Assembly (NCBI GenBank): GCA_023231475.1
Contig: JALJEE010000021.1
Location: 1 to 62,835, forward strand
DNA: 62,835 nt
From: Seison nebaliae
Lineage: Eukaryota > Rotifera > Pararotatoria > Seisonacea > Seisonidae
Reading direction: 5' to 3'
The position numbers and the translations under genes are program-made. This document shows, piece after piece, positions 23,420 to 37,517 of this stretch (its first letter is position 1; each line of letters starts with the position of its first letter). The notes under the pieces are model-generated. The model was not told the origin of the DNA. It did not search any database and saw only the letters and a list, made by a program, of their open reading frames with translations.

Positions 23420-23701
23420 CTGAAAATAAGATGATCACAAGAGAACATTAAGTAAAATTATAATGGATTCAGATGAAATGGCAGATAATAATAATAATAA
23501 TGAAAATTATGATGCAGTAAAGGAAAACCATGCACATCGGGAAGTACAATCAGTAATTTACCAATCAATCACCAGAATATTTAGAATGTTACAAATGAAT
23601 AAGCAGGACGATATATAGTGTAATCGAATATGATTCGTGATAGATTTTTTGTGAATAGAATAATAATAAAATAATGAGAAATTCATTCAAAACGAAATTA
23701 A

Positions 23702-26561
23702 TTACAAACTTTGTGATAAATTCAATTGTTCCATCCAATTCGTCTGGGGTCGATTATGCAACTGATTAGCGAATTGTTGTTGAATGAGATTCTGTACAAC
23801 TGGATTATTCGCCACCGACTGTTGTTGTTGCGGTTGCTGTTGGTGGGACTCCAGCTTCATCAGACTCGACAACAATTCCATTTGGTCGTTGTTCAATTTA
23901 TTGTCCATGTTCAACATCTTATTTACCGGGTTCTTTACAAAAGTCGAATTGTTCGATGTGAATAATTTCTCTAAAAGTAATTGTTGCGACATCGGAGTGT
24001 TGTTAGGTTGACTTAGTACTGAATTATACATTCCATAATTATTATTAGGTGGCACTGCCGTCGTATCTAATTGAAAGAGATTTCCATTGACATCTGATAA
24101 TAATATGAGAATGAAAATAATTTTTGGAAGAGATTTAAAAGCAACTTCGATTAATCGGCGAATTTATTGGATAGCTCATATGAGATAATTGATTCAATTT
24201 TTGATTATTAGCTAAAGAGACATTGGTAGACTGTTGGAAAATATTGAAATTGTTATTCAAATGATTCTGAGATGAATTGTTGAACATTCCAATTCCATGT
24301 AAATTTGTTAATCTCTGTTTTTGTGCTTTCGTATCAGATTTGGCAAATTCCAATCTTAAAGTTTGTTGCAATGTCGGATCGAATTTTATTCCTTTCTAAT
24401 CGAACGAATATTGTGAATTAGGAATAGAATTACAAATTAAAAAACCGATAATTCCACTCGAGCCTTTTCCGCATTCTCTCTTGAATTAAACTTTACGAAA
24501 CCAACGGGCTAAAATCGAAAGGAAAATTTGAATATAAGATGATTGATAATGATGAGTTTACTAACATTAGTTCCCGGTTTCATGGATGGATTTAATCGAG
24601 CACATTCGAAACCGGAATATGCTCGAAATAATAAATAAAGTTCACGTTCTTTCGCGTCAGCTGCTAATCCACTGACGAAGAGAGTACGAACCTAAATTGA
24701 AAAAAATAAATCAATATAATCAAGTGAATAATAAATATCGATTTGAGAATTTATTGATTTGGTACATATAATTTAAGGTGGAAGAAATGTTCTTTTAAAT
24801 TTTCTGTTTAATTCAATTTGGAAACAATTTTAATTTGTTGTTTAATAATAGGGAAAGAGTTTTTTGTTTTCTGTTTACAATTTTGTAGGATGTTGTTTGA
24901 AATAAATTTTATATAGAGGAAGATATTGGCTAACATCTACAGAATCCTTTTGTGAAGTTGTCCCATTCTGGAATTTAACTGGCATAATTCTGCAAGAATA
25001 AGAATGGAGAGTAGTACGTGTCAAGTTGAACTAAATATATGTTATTGATTACTTAAAAATGAAAAAGGAATCGTTAAACGAATGATGACGGAAAGAATAA
25101 GAAGGAAATATAATATAATACAATCGATGACAAGTTTTCCATGAGAGACGTGAATCGATTTGAAGGAGAAAGAAAAATCGAATAAAGTTCAATTTGGTTG
25201 TTGATAAGAATAACTCTTGTAGTGAGTGCTACAAGAATAGTGAATGGAATGATCGTTTTAAATAATGAAAGAAATATCAATCAAATATCGAGAATAATCG
25301 AAAAAGGAACAAGAGAGAATAAAAGATGGAAAAGTTAATTGTTGTTATTAGTGTTGTAGAGGTTATTATTGGAAGAGTTTCAAAATATTATTATTATATA
25401 TCGACAATTATCTTCGTCATTTCAACAGGTTACACAATGGTACACCAATTTTAAGGGTAGCAGTATAAAAACCACTTAACGATTGAGAGCAATACCCAGA
25501 GAAGGAATTCGAATTATTTTCCTATTCAAACCCGTGAATTTGTTGAACATGATGCATTTATGTGTAACGAGTGGTTTGGAGGAACAATTGAGGGACAGAA
25601 ATATATAAATTTATATTCCTCATGAAAATTGGACGAGAAAATGAAGCAATTTGCTACAATCATATACCAAATGAAAACACGGTCTAACTCTCTAAAAAGT
25701 CTATGTATGTGATTGTGCAGACTGCTTATTGTTACAGGTGAAAGGGAAATATTGATTTCGTTTCCATGACGATTGTTTGATTTTCATGTTATTATTTGTT
25801 TATTGATTGAGGAGTTTTCGCTCTTACCTTTATATACCATTATATTAATTCACTTTCTTGCAAACGAACCAATTGGAATGAAAGTGAAATATGTGGATAA
25901 ACTAATACATTCACTCAATACAACTTCGATTACCATTCGGTCACCAATTACTCCGATCAACTAATTCACCATACAACGGTAGGAGAGAGTCAACTAAATT
26001 TACTTGTCTATAAATAATTTAGTGAAAATTTTCCTTTTCGTTCTAATGGAAAGAATTCATTAAAGTTGTTGATGGAAATAAATTTTTCGTAGGAGAAACT
26101 GGACAAAAACTTCCGTCATCCTAAATATTTTCATTAAAGTTGTTAACAACTTTCTTTCCATTTTTCTTCGACAATACTTAACAATATTTTTATTCTCACC
26201 AAATTCAAAAATCGAGTTTAAAGGAAATTTTACAAACTTCATTCGGATCGTTCGTCACTTCATTTTCCGTATCTTTCTCTTGTGTGACATCGTCGAAATA
26301 TTTAGCGGTATCGATCGAGTTGGATAATCGTCTCGATGAACGATGAAGTGTATGGCCATGGTCTTTTTTCAATGTGTTCTCATCGTCCAATTCGGAATTA
26401 CTACTTCTTGTACTACTGCTACTACAACCGGAATCACGACATGGATTAACATGAAGTGGTTGATTGATGGAGGAGATAGTATTCGTTTCCATTTGATGAG
26501 GTTCTTGTAAAAAATTTGTTGGAGAATAAATAATACTCTTCAACTTCGATTGTTGCTCCAT
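23702..26561 (-). CDS. RBPMS/couch potato/MEC-8 family RNA-binding protein
   Basis: Exons: 26561-26238, 24691-24566, 24508-24446, 24395-24146, 24093-23702. Introns are 1546, 57, 50 and 52 bases, all beginning GTT. 384 residues. One RRM spans about residues 109-195: [14 protein letters not shown] (RNP2), then [34 protein letters not shown] (RNP1) and [22 protein letters not shown]. The VRTLFVSGL...RELYLLFR and LRLEFAKS blocks are diagnostic of RBPMS, couch potato and MEC-8. The rest is Gln/Asn-rich. These proteins bind CAC-type motifs as dimers and regulate splicing and mRNA in neurons and muscle. The first exon (Ser-rich, 108 residues) is joined by phase and by the NDPNE|VRTLF junction across the long intron. 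Confidence 0.88.
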
Positions 26562-29500
26562 TCGGTATAGAATTAATCAGAAGAATTATGTACACTCGAT
26601 TTTTGAATAACTTCTCCAAACCGGTACTTCAACAATTCAGCATTCCCCTCTAAAATTCACGTTTTATTTCTTTCAATTCTTTTCCACAACACAATAATTC
26701 TACTGGAAAGGAAAAGATGTCGAGTAATAGAAAGTGTCGATGTTTGGAAGAAAATTTTGTTTGAAAAAGGAGTGCATTAAAGAAACTAATTATAAAATAT
26801 TTGTCTTTTCTTCAATTTCAATATATGAGAAGAAATCGATGGTGGAAATGAAGTTTGGGAAGACATCTGCTCTCACATGAATCGAATGACGTTAATTTCC
26901 GTTTATGTATATAAGAATACGTCACTAATAAATTTAAGGTTGATATTGAAATTGGAGAAAGATTCTCCTCTCGTTCACTCATAAAAGACAATAGCCAATC
27001 GTCATCGTTTCGAATTGTGAGGAGGGAGAAAGTTTTGGATAAATGACATTGAACGCACCTGAAGAAAAGTATCATCCTTCTCGTTAATTAATTCTTTTTT
27101 TGAATATTGATCAATTCACTTCTCGTCATTTATTCTCGTTTTCATACGAAGATTTCATATTGAGACATTTCTCATCATTCTTACGATAATTTCATTGAAA
27201 ACGTTCAATGTTTTATGAATTTAGAAATAGAATGACTAATTGATTGATGATGGACTATTATATAATATTTGAATATTTGTCAAATAATCGACTTCATCTT
27301 AAGTTACAATGACAACTGAAATTTATTTGAAGATGACGAATTTGTGGAAATGTTCCGATTGATTCAATTACGAAATGATTTTCGAACAAAATTTACAAAT
27401 GTCATTTCATTTCTCACAATTTATGAACGACGATCATTCGAATGATTATTTTATGTTTAGTATTATTTTTACAATAATACTCGATTGGTAGTAAGTGGAT
27501 GACTGGGAATTTTAATTAGAATGATTTACTGACTATTGGAATTTTCCAATCGATGAGAAGAAACATAATGTTACTTCAGAATGTCGATGTGAAAAAAGAC
27601 GTGAATTCTTTGGAATTTATTAAATAAATTATTCATCAAACAATTTAAAAGGAGAGAAGAATTTGTTGATTATTCGCGAATTGATGTTAAGAATGTCGAC
27701 ATCCATCCAACAGTGCAGAGAACAATAGAAAAGTGAATGAAGAAAATATAAGTATGAGTGAGTAGCAAGAAGAACTAACGGAAGAAAATGATTGAAAGTC
27801 GAATATACATGCTGCTAAGCAACGGAAATATATTGTTCTATATGTCATTGTGGAGATGAGAAGCGTGAATTTGACACTTTAATAATATTGAGAGGAAAAG
27901 AGAAGGAGCAATTAGAAGGAACTGGTAGAGGTCAATGTAGAACAACTGATAAATTTAAAGTAGTAAATATAAAGTACTCATTCTAACATTCACACATAAT
28001 ATAATTATAACAAAAAATTCGAGAGATCCATTAGGAAATCTAAAGAAATTTCTTTATTCGAAATAATTTTAAAATTCCACAAATTTTCAAATATTCTAAT
28101 TTCCATCACCAAATTTAAACTATTTTTTTAATGGAAAAAAATTGAATTTCCAAAAGAAGAGAAGATGAAAAGAAAAATTGAATTTTGATAAGAAACATTT
28201 GAAAAGAAATTTCCAATTCAATTATCAGTTAACTAATAAAATAATTGGTTAATAGCACCGTTACGTAATGTCGTTGAAATAAATAGATGTTTAAGGATGA
28301 TAAGAATATCGTCAATTTTGATATTAAATTCGAAATACGATAAATAATTATACGATAAGATTTATGTTCACGGGAATAAATCGCTTTTTTCCATAACGAT
28401 ATTCTCATTCTCAAACACATTTCATTACTATGGAATTATTAATGGTGGAATTGCAAAAAATTTATGATCATGATTCTTTAAATGGAAATTCATGTACATG
28501 CATAAAACTGATTGTTAGTGAATCATAAATCATTGGACATCTGAAAAAGAGTAAAGACATTGAGGATGATCTGAAGAGAATTTTATGAGGAAGAAATGCT
28601 GATCAATAATATTATTTTCTGGCATTTATTTGTCATGTTCATGGGAAGAGCATCATCAAAAATTCGTTGATTCTCATAACTACGAATATCTGTTCAATAC
28701 GAAAGGTAATGGACAGAAATATGGATTATAATAGACATCGTTGACATAATGACAAATGATCAGAATTCACAATAACAAATTAATATGGAAAAATGTTACG
28801 TTCTTACCATTATTATGATTGTGACATAATTACATAATAGAATTTTATATTCATCTAAAAACGATAAATACTTATGAAGAAGAATAAATAATATGCTTCA
28901 TTCGTCAACTATGAAAAACAATGTAAACAATGAACAATTAATGACCATTCAATATTCCATGAAAACGGAAACGATATATTTTCAAAGAAATTCTACTGAT
29001 ATTAATTGATGATAATCGACGACTACCTTGAATGTTTACCAGTTGTCAAGACAACTCAACATTCGAATGGAAACGTAACTTTACATTAATTCCATTTGAC
29101 TCATGTTCAATTTCCAATTACACTCAATACTCATCAATATATTCATAAAAAATAATTTTTTTTCTCCAATTCGCTCGACCGAAAATCTTAATGGAATGAT
29201 AATTAAAAATAATTCACAATTCCTCATATAATATTCTCCTATTAATAATAAGCAAAATTTAAAAGAGAATTATCGAAAAATTATTCAAAATAATTTTTTT
29301 GTCAAAAATTGTTTTTGAATTTTATTGAAAAACGGAACTTTAGAAAAAAATAAATCCAACTGGGTATCGATCGATATCAATAAAGAAATTAGAATTATTG
29401 TTGTCTTTAAATTTGATGTAAGAAATTAATTGAAACGTTTAAATAAGAATTGAGAATTTCCCGAATTATTATTAAGTAATTAAAGGATGAAGAAATGTAT

Positions 29501-32500
29501 CTAATCTATAAATAATATCAGAGTATGATGCGTTTAGTTCGGGAGGAGAAGAAAGACAACTGGACATGGACAACTTGTGTTGACAATTGTGTGAATGTGT
29601 TTCTGTTTGAATGGATAAGAAGAGAACGAATCGATGAATATACGTCCACATCAATCCATTAGGAATAAATAGAAAGATTATTCATTTTTGGGGTGTTGTA
29701 CAAATACCTGTAGATATATGACCCAAATGTGGATAAGAATAACCGTTGGTGTCACCAGTCAACCATTATTATACTCAAACATCATCATCATCGTAGTTTC
29801 TAACTATTAATGGACAATGTTGCAACAACTGTTACGATTCTCTTTATTCTTTTTTAAAGTACGTAAGAGAACTTACGATGAGAGGACGGTTATTAAATAT
29901 CTATTATTACCTCGTACTATTCGAATTAAGAGAGCTAATAAATTTATCTCGATGAAAATCAATAATTTTTCAATGAGTTTCATTATCGATCATACGAGAT
30001 TATTGTAATGATGAGAAATTTAAAGAATTTTTCATTGAGAATGAGCATTTCATTTCAAGAACATAAATGACGAGTAAAAAATGAAATTAGTTAAATTCCT
30101 TTTTGTCAGAGAACATATTTCGACAGTTACATGATTGACTCCCGACAATTGTACCATAAAAAATAATTACAGCTTGCGACATGATAAAATGGCGAGAAGC
30201 TTCAAATCGTGTGATGGAAATGAATAGCAGGATGGAAATATGAAAATGATGTTTAGTAATCAATATAATTATATAGCCAATTCAGTAATATTGGCATGAA
30301 ATCAACCAAATTCATCCAATTTCTATCTAATTTTTCCCCCATTGTATTTACCTTCTTGAAGAACAATGGAATCGTATGAAATAATGTTCTCGAACTAATC
30401 ATCGACCGTAACAAGAATAATGAGAAAACGCTAAGTCTTATTGTCTGGGAGAAGAATTCTTTTCAATTCTCTCAATTTGAGGTCTGACTAAAGAGTCCGA
30501 TACGAAGTTGTTTGCTTAACCGAGAAATGTATTAATAAGTGAGAATACAACCGACTTACACATTATTGGTAATAACGACCTTCTTGAGGATGAGAGAACA
30601 ATATTAATATAAAGTCGTGAAAGATATTAAGAGGAGAAGAGGATTCGTTTTAAAAGAGAATTCGTCATTTATCAACTGCGTGTCTGTACATTGGATAAAA
30701 GAAGATGAATGTCCTTCCTTTCGATAAGGTAAGTGGTTTAATATCTTTTCTCCTTTCAAATAGTTGTTCATCAATCAATAGGCTCATCTATACCTCCAAC
30801 TTATCCTTTACAAGTCGTCCTTTACATATAAATCATTTATATAATAATCAACTCTGAATCAACTATCTTTACATGAGACTGTGCAAGATGAGAACTCGAT
30901 GAGAACTCGACGAGAAGAACAATTGAATGATGACATCCCAATTTTCTTATACTTATTCACATGTTTCAGATTCTTTCTCAACACTGACAATTGAACGATG
31001 TTATTGAAAGTAAATTAACATAACATCCATAAATTTTCATTGAAACTCTCAAAATTCGATGGCCATACTTAACACTGAAATGAGAAAGTTTGTGACTAAA
31101 ACTCTACTTCCTCGAAACCCTTTTCGAAAGTATTCGATATCTAATGTTCATTATCATTCTTCTGATATGTTATCGTTAGATTATGAGGTTACCATTTCTC
31201 CAATAAATTATAGTTCGTATTACATCAAATTTGTCGAGTGCAATTCAAACATATGTTTGGCGTGGAGATTGTAGTGAATAACTATTATCTTTTCAAAATT
31301 TCAATTCCTCATTGAAACTTATTGAAATGAATGAAATTCAAACAAACATAATTTCTTTTTAACTATTAAAATTCTCTACATCACTTCACTTCAACTGTTC
31401 ATTCAAATAATTGTAATAATAATAAAATAATAATATTTCAATTATTTTGTGCACTCATCTAATTTGGATGATGATCATAATACTCTAATGATGATAATAA
31501 TCATGAGAAAAACGCATACTCTAGTCATCTACAAGTCTAAACGAACTTGTTTATTGACATCCAGTGAAGATGGATGAAAATCGAATACGAAAAGGACAGA
31601 GGGAAATAATAATTTAATTAAAACTTCATATATTATTTCGTCCATTAATCAAAATGAGATTTGGATGAAACGGAGTAAAGCACAAGATATTAAACACATC
31701 CACATTATGTAATTCATTCGCATAGTTGTACTGTCGATAAGATATGTTTAATAACTAAATTGATGAACGACAGAAGCAGAATTGAGACAGAAGACTAATA
31801 ATGATGAGAACAGTTGGAGAAGACATGAAAGAACAAACTAATGATGTTGTGTGACAAAATTATTTTAACCAAAAAAAAACTTCAACAGACGCACATTCAG
31901 TTATGTCAATAAATGTCGATGAGAATAATATAATATGATGATGTACATAAAACAGAAGAAGGAATGCTTATCAGACTTGCCACTGTTACAATCCTGGTAT
32001 TGACAAGACACCGTCATAGAAGTTCTTGAAATTTTTTTTAATTATTCAGCCGCCATCGTAATTTTCCCACTCCCGCATTGGCGGTATTTGTACAATCAAA
32101 GAATAAACTCACTAGATAGTCAATTTATTTATTAAATAAAGAAATTTGTGTTCTGTTGTCTGACACATCGGTGCATGTTATGTATCATCACTAATTAGAA
32201 CATCTGATAAGAATCTTACATATTATGATTCCGTTCACAGGAATATCTGTTTAATTATGAGACTTCTTGTCGATTACTATAAAGATCAATTAATTTTTTA
32301 AAAAATTATTAAATAATATAAAATAAGAAGAGACAAGAAGAGTTGGGGAAAAGACGGCGAAAGAATCTTGAAAGTAATTGTTAATTAATCGGGAAGTAAA
32401 TGATAATAATGAAATAATAAGAAACAACTAATTTTTCATCAAGTTGTCATTATGAGAATAAATGTACATCATGAAATTTATTAACACTTTATCTTTCATC

Positions 32501-35206
32501 TAAATTGCTTCTTAGCACTTCCTGTCTCAATAAATAAAGTTGTGCACAAAATAAAAAATTTCTCGTCCTAATAATTAAAGGAAGAAATACAAAAGAGTCA
32601 CGTTTTGTTATGAAGAGGATTGATTGATGAAGAAAATTTATTTCGAACGTTCTCCTCGTTTTTCCTGAAGCATTACCATATAGTAAATTCACTTATCGAT
32701 CCTGATATTTGTTGCTAATTGGAGAAGCGTATTCCACAAAAATGAGAATTGATGTTGTTAAAAAAAGGAACATTTCCCTGGAGCATTTTCCACCACATTG
32801 TGAGAGCAGTATTTTGAAATGGTCTATTTGTGAATTAGAAGGAAGATTTAAGTGAGTTCGATTGAAACCGTATTAGTTAACTCAACGAAACATTAAGATA
32901 GATGAACCTGTTCATTCTCATGTAAACGTCGATCGTTATCCAGGAGTTGGAATAAGACGTAACAGTTCTCACATGAATGATTTTTGCTCAATTGGAACAA
33001 TTAGAACAGTTGCATTTGCCCGAGTGGAATCGACTGCACATCGGAAAAACGTAAAATGAAGGAAGGGTGGGGGTGGTGGTGGAAAGTGAGTAATCATCAG
33101 TATCATCAGTTGAAATACATAAAATTTAATGGGGATTATCTCACTTGCATACACTTCAAAGTTAATGGAATTATATATGGAGAAGGATGAGTTTTCTATG
33201 ATAAAACTAACAAACTAAATACGTAAGAAATGGGAGATTTATTAGAAGAAGAAATGAGATATGTATCTAATAAAATTAGAGAATTAATGGCAAGAAATTA
33301 TCGAATTGAATTGTATTATTCTAATAAATGATGAGAGAGAGATAAGATAAATTTCTTCTCCCAAAAGATCTTCAAACGAAACGTGACAGCAACCATTCGC
33401 TAATAAACGTTGTTTATCTCATCGTCAACAGGATCGAATTGGACGGATATGAGAAGCGTCTTTCACTTCATTCATCACTTCTTCAAATAAGAAGGAACAC
33501 TAATTATATCTCAGTTTCACAACGGAATCTTCATTCCATTGGTAAGAATAGATTGGAAAGATGAAGAAAGTATGATGAACAATAGGGGAAATGTATTCTC
33601 TTCTGTTCGATGGAACAAAAGTAATTATAGTAGGACCAATCTGGAGTGGAGTGTGCACAGCCATAAATCATATATAGATATGATTTGGAATAAATAATTT
33701 AAATAAGGACGAATAAGTCTGAATGAAAGGAGAATTTTATTACTTAATTATTTTTCATCGATTTAAGACGTCTGTTTTCATTGTAAACGTTTAACGTTTG
33801 TTATTCAATCACCCTGAATCGGAAAACCGTTAACAGAACATCTTAAATTGATTTTCTTATTTCCAACAAATAAATACAATTTCATATTAAAACAATAATC
33901 GATCGACGTCTATCGCCTCCTCTTGTGGATAATGAACATTTTTTTTAATTCTATAATCAAATCTCATTAATTTCATTAAAAATTAATGAAATTTATTTAT
34001 CGTGGTTACTCTCGTTTCAAAACAATGAATTCACATCATCGTCGTCGTCATCATTTTGAAAAGCATTTTCATACACTTTCCCCAATTTCCTATTTAATCT
34101 ATTCGTGACTAATTTTAATCTCTTATCTGACAACACGAAAATATTAGAATTTGAAAAGAAATTCTTTATTTTTCCTATTCACTATAAACGACAACTATTC
34201 GATCAGTCAACTAGAAAAAATCAGTTTTAATCCAATTTTTATATAAAGAATTGTATAAACTGATCATATACAATTTCATTCCCTTCTCCCTCAATAACAA
34301 ATTTATTATTTATATCCTTTACCACATTCCTTCACTTCATTTTTCTAACCACCTAACCAAAATGATAAGGAAAAGTTTTACAACTAATACTTTAAGCTTA
34401 ATTATTTATAATTGTTAAATGGGAATTTATTGTAAAGGAAATTAAAAATTAATTTATGAAATTAATATGATTTTGGTAAGTTTAATAAGAATAATAAATA
34501 AATATGTTTGAGAAGAAATAATTAAAATTGAGTGTCCATGATTTAACGTTCATCAACAGATCGATTTGGCATAAATTGTCCCAATTGTATGCATATATAT
34601 GTTTGTAGATGTAAAAATGATTCGAAATATTTGAAAAAACGAATAAATGATAAAATTTGTAAAAAAGAAAATATGAAGATTTCCATCAACAATTGATGAA
34701 GAGTGAAGGAAATTGATGAATCATCTTGTCATCTGAATTAAAACCAGATTTAGATTTAAACGACATTAAATCAAATCGAATAAGTGAAACTCTTAAAAAA
34801 AATGAAAATAATTTATAAAGTTCAGTGTGATATTTTAATACTTTTCTTGAATTGCTCGAATTTGTAATCCAAAAATATTTTTTGGAAATGAATTATTCTT
34901 TGGGATGAGTTATAAAAATAAACTATTGGTCCAACTTCAATGAGAACAATCGATATATTTTATGTTCGACAACTGGATTGAAAATGAGAAAATTTTTGGT
35001 TCCAAACTCGATGAGCAAACTTGAATAAATAAAGTGAATTGATTGTCGGGAGAGATGATATATGTAGATGAATAAAAATGGAGTAATCAGTGAAATATAT
35101 ACTTGAAATGAAAATGTTGTAAATGAATTTGAAGAGAAACATCTGTCCATTCGTCAACACAAATCGCATGTTTTCCAATTGACAGGAAGAAAGTTCGAAA
35201 CAAAAT
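26562..35206. other. Large noncoding region upstream of the RBPMS-type gene
   Basis: About 8.6 kb, A+T-rich, with only short unsupported frames on both strands. A G-rich tract at 33065-33082 stands out. No RNA gene or transposon recognised. Likely cis-regulatory DNA or untranslated exons of the RBPMS-type gene, by position only. Confidence 0.6.
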
Positions 35207-37480
35207 TTAGAGATCAGTTTCTTTATTCGTTGTCTGTACAATTTTTTCTTTATTTTCATCCAACAAATTATCTTTCGTTATCGATTCGCTTTCAATGATG
35301 ATAGGTGCTTCTGGAGTCAAAGAAGATGGTATTGAAGATGGTATTGATGATGGTATTGATGATGTTATTGATGATGGTATTGATGATGGTATTGATGATG
35401 GTGTTGATGATGGTATTGGTGACGGTACTGATGATGGTGTTGTGGATAATATTGTTGAATGTGTGGTTGATGGTATTGATGATGGTGTGGTTAATGGTAT
35501 TGTTGATGGTATTGATGACGGTGTGGTTGATGGTATTGATGATGGTGTGGATAATGGTATTGATGATGGTGTGGTTGATGGTTTAGATGATGGCATAGAT
35601 GATGGTATTGATGATGGTGTTGACGATGTTGTGTCATCCATTGAATTATCTCTTGTAGTATTGGAGGAAGATGATTGACCATCATTGATTGTTTCATGAA
35701 CTTCTGCAAACAATTCTTCTTTCTTATCCAAAATTGAATCGTAAATTTCATTCAATTTCGTTTCGACTTCGAAAGTTCGTTGAATCAAAGGACGAACATC
35801 TTCCACTTTCTGTGAAGATATAGAAAAATATGAAAATAAAATGAATAAAATCGAACCGTCTCAACAATATGTTTGAGGAATGGGATGATGTCTCTCAATT
35901 CATGATCATTAGGATCTTCGCGCCAATCGATAATTGGAATTCCATTATTGATCTGAAAGGTAAAATGAAAATAAATTTTAAAAAAATATAAAAGAAAAAT
36001 AAATTAAAATAAAAAAAAAATTAAAAAAAAATTAATTAAAAGAAAACGAACATGATAAGCGAATGATGGAATAGAATTATCGATGAGAATTGTTTTATTT
36101 AAATTTCGATTTAAAACTGATAGTTCTTTCACATGAATATTCTCTTTCGTGTAGACACAATGTTCTCGATACAAACGTAATCTATGAAAGAATTGAAAAG
36201 ATAAAGAATAATTTTCGAAAGATTGAATAAAACTTGAAAAATTTATTTTCTGGATCCAATAAATTGAGTAACTTATTTGCATAAGCCGATTTAGAAGCGG
36301 TGAAAGTGATGATTTCATAAAATTTCGATACTTGTTCAATGAATTCGTAGAAATGAGGTCGTATTCTTGCATAAACTTTATGTGTCTGCTCATCGATCGT
36401 CACTTCAAATATCAAATCACAAAGATTGGAAGATGATTCATTGTTGATGGTGGTACAGTGGACTAAAGTTTCGTCCTAATTTGAGATAGAATTGTAAAAA
36501 ATTAAAAATATTCGAAATAACTAACGATATCGAGTACTAAAGTATATGGTGATGATAATCGATCTTTGTCAGACAAGACATTGTTGGGTGGAAGTAATGG
36601 TTTGATTTGAGAGTATGGTGACAAATATAACACATTGAATAATCCGACGATTGTCTCTTGATCATATTTCTCTGAGAATTCGCCTAATAGAAATTCGACC
36701 GTTCTCGTATAATCAGGAAGATGGATCGATTTGAATTTCTCGTGATGCTCATTATTGATTGTCAACGAAATTTGGAAGTTCTTCATCAATGGACGACAAT
36801 TGGGTTGACATTGAGAATTCTCATTCTTCGTCACTTGTCCATTTGGCTGATTTTGTTGCGGATGATTATTGGATGTGATGAATGAATTATCATATTTATT
36901 ATGAATGAAATTTGAATTTTGAGAATAATTTTGTTGTTGTTCTTGTTCTTGTTGATGTTGTTGATGTTGTTGATGATGGTAATGTTGTTGGTTATAATTC
37001 TGCATTTGAAAATGATGATAATTTGATTGTTTCTGATGGTTCTCTATTTGTCCTTGTTGATGTTGTTGTTGTTGTTGACCATCATAGTTTATCTCATTTC
37101 TTAATTGTGAGTAGTATGTGTATTGGAGTTGTGGGGATGTGAATGAGGGAGTGAGATCATATGAGTTGGTCGTATGACAAGCATACCAAAGACCAGAATG
37201 ATTTTGTACATTCTTCTCATTCGTATTATTTTCATATGTCGATTCACCTTCATCCTTTCCATCATTATACAACGAATTATTTTGTTGTTGTTGTTGTTGG
37301 TGATGATGATGAGCGGCATATGATGAATAATATAAATTATGAAAATCATTCGTTGTTGTATTATAATAATGTCCTTCATGTTCTTGATTATTTGAATAAT
37401 TATGATATTGACTATAACCACTATTCATCATCTCATTAAATAATACTAATTGATGATGATTATTATTATTATCATTATTA

Positions 37481-37517
<37 letters not shown>

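Noticed and set aside
26562..35206. Short open frames (for example 29817-30008 on the plus strand) as genes
   Set aside because: Short, isolated and without family resemblance or splice context.
35322..35640. Regular short repeats that might be taken for a CRISPR or satellite array
   Set aside because: They are 12-base units with no spacers, in frame inside the phosphatase coding exon, so they are a coding tandem repeat.
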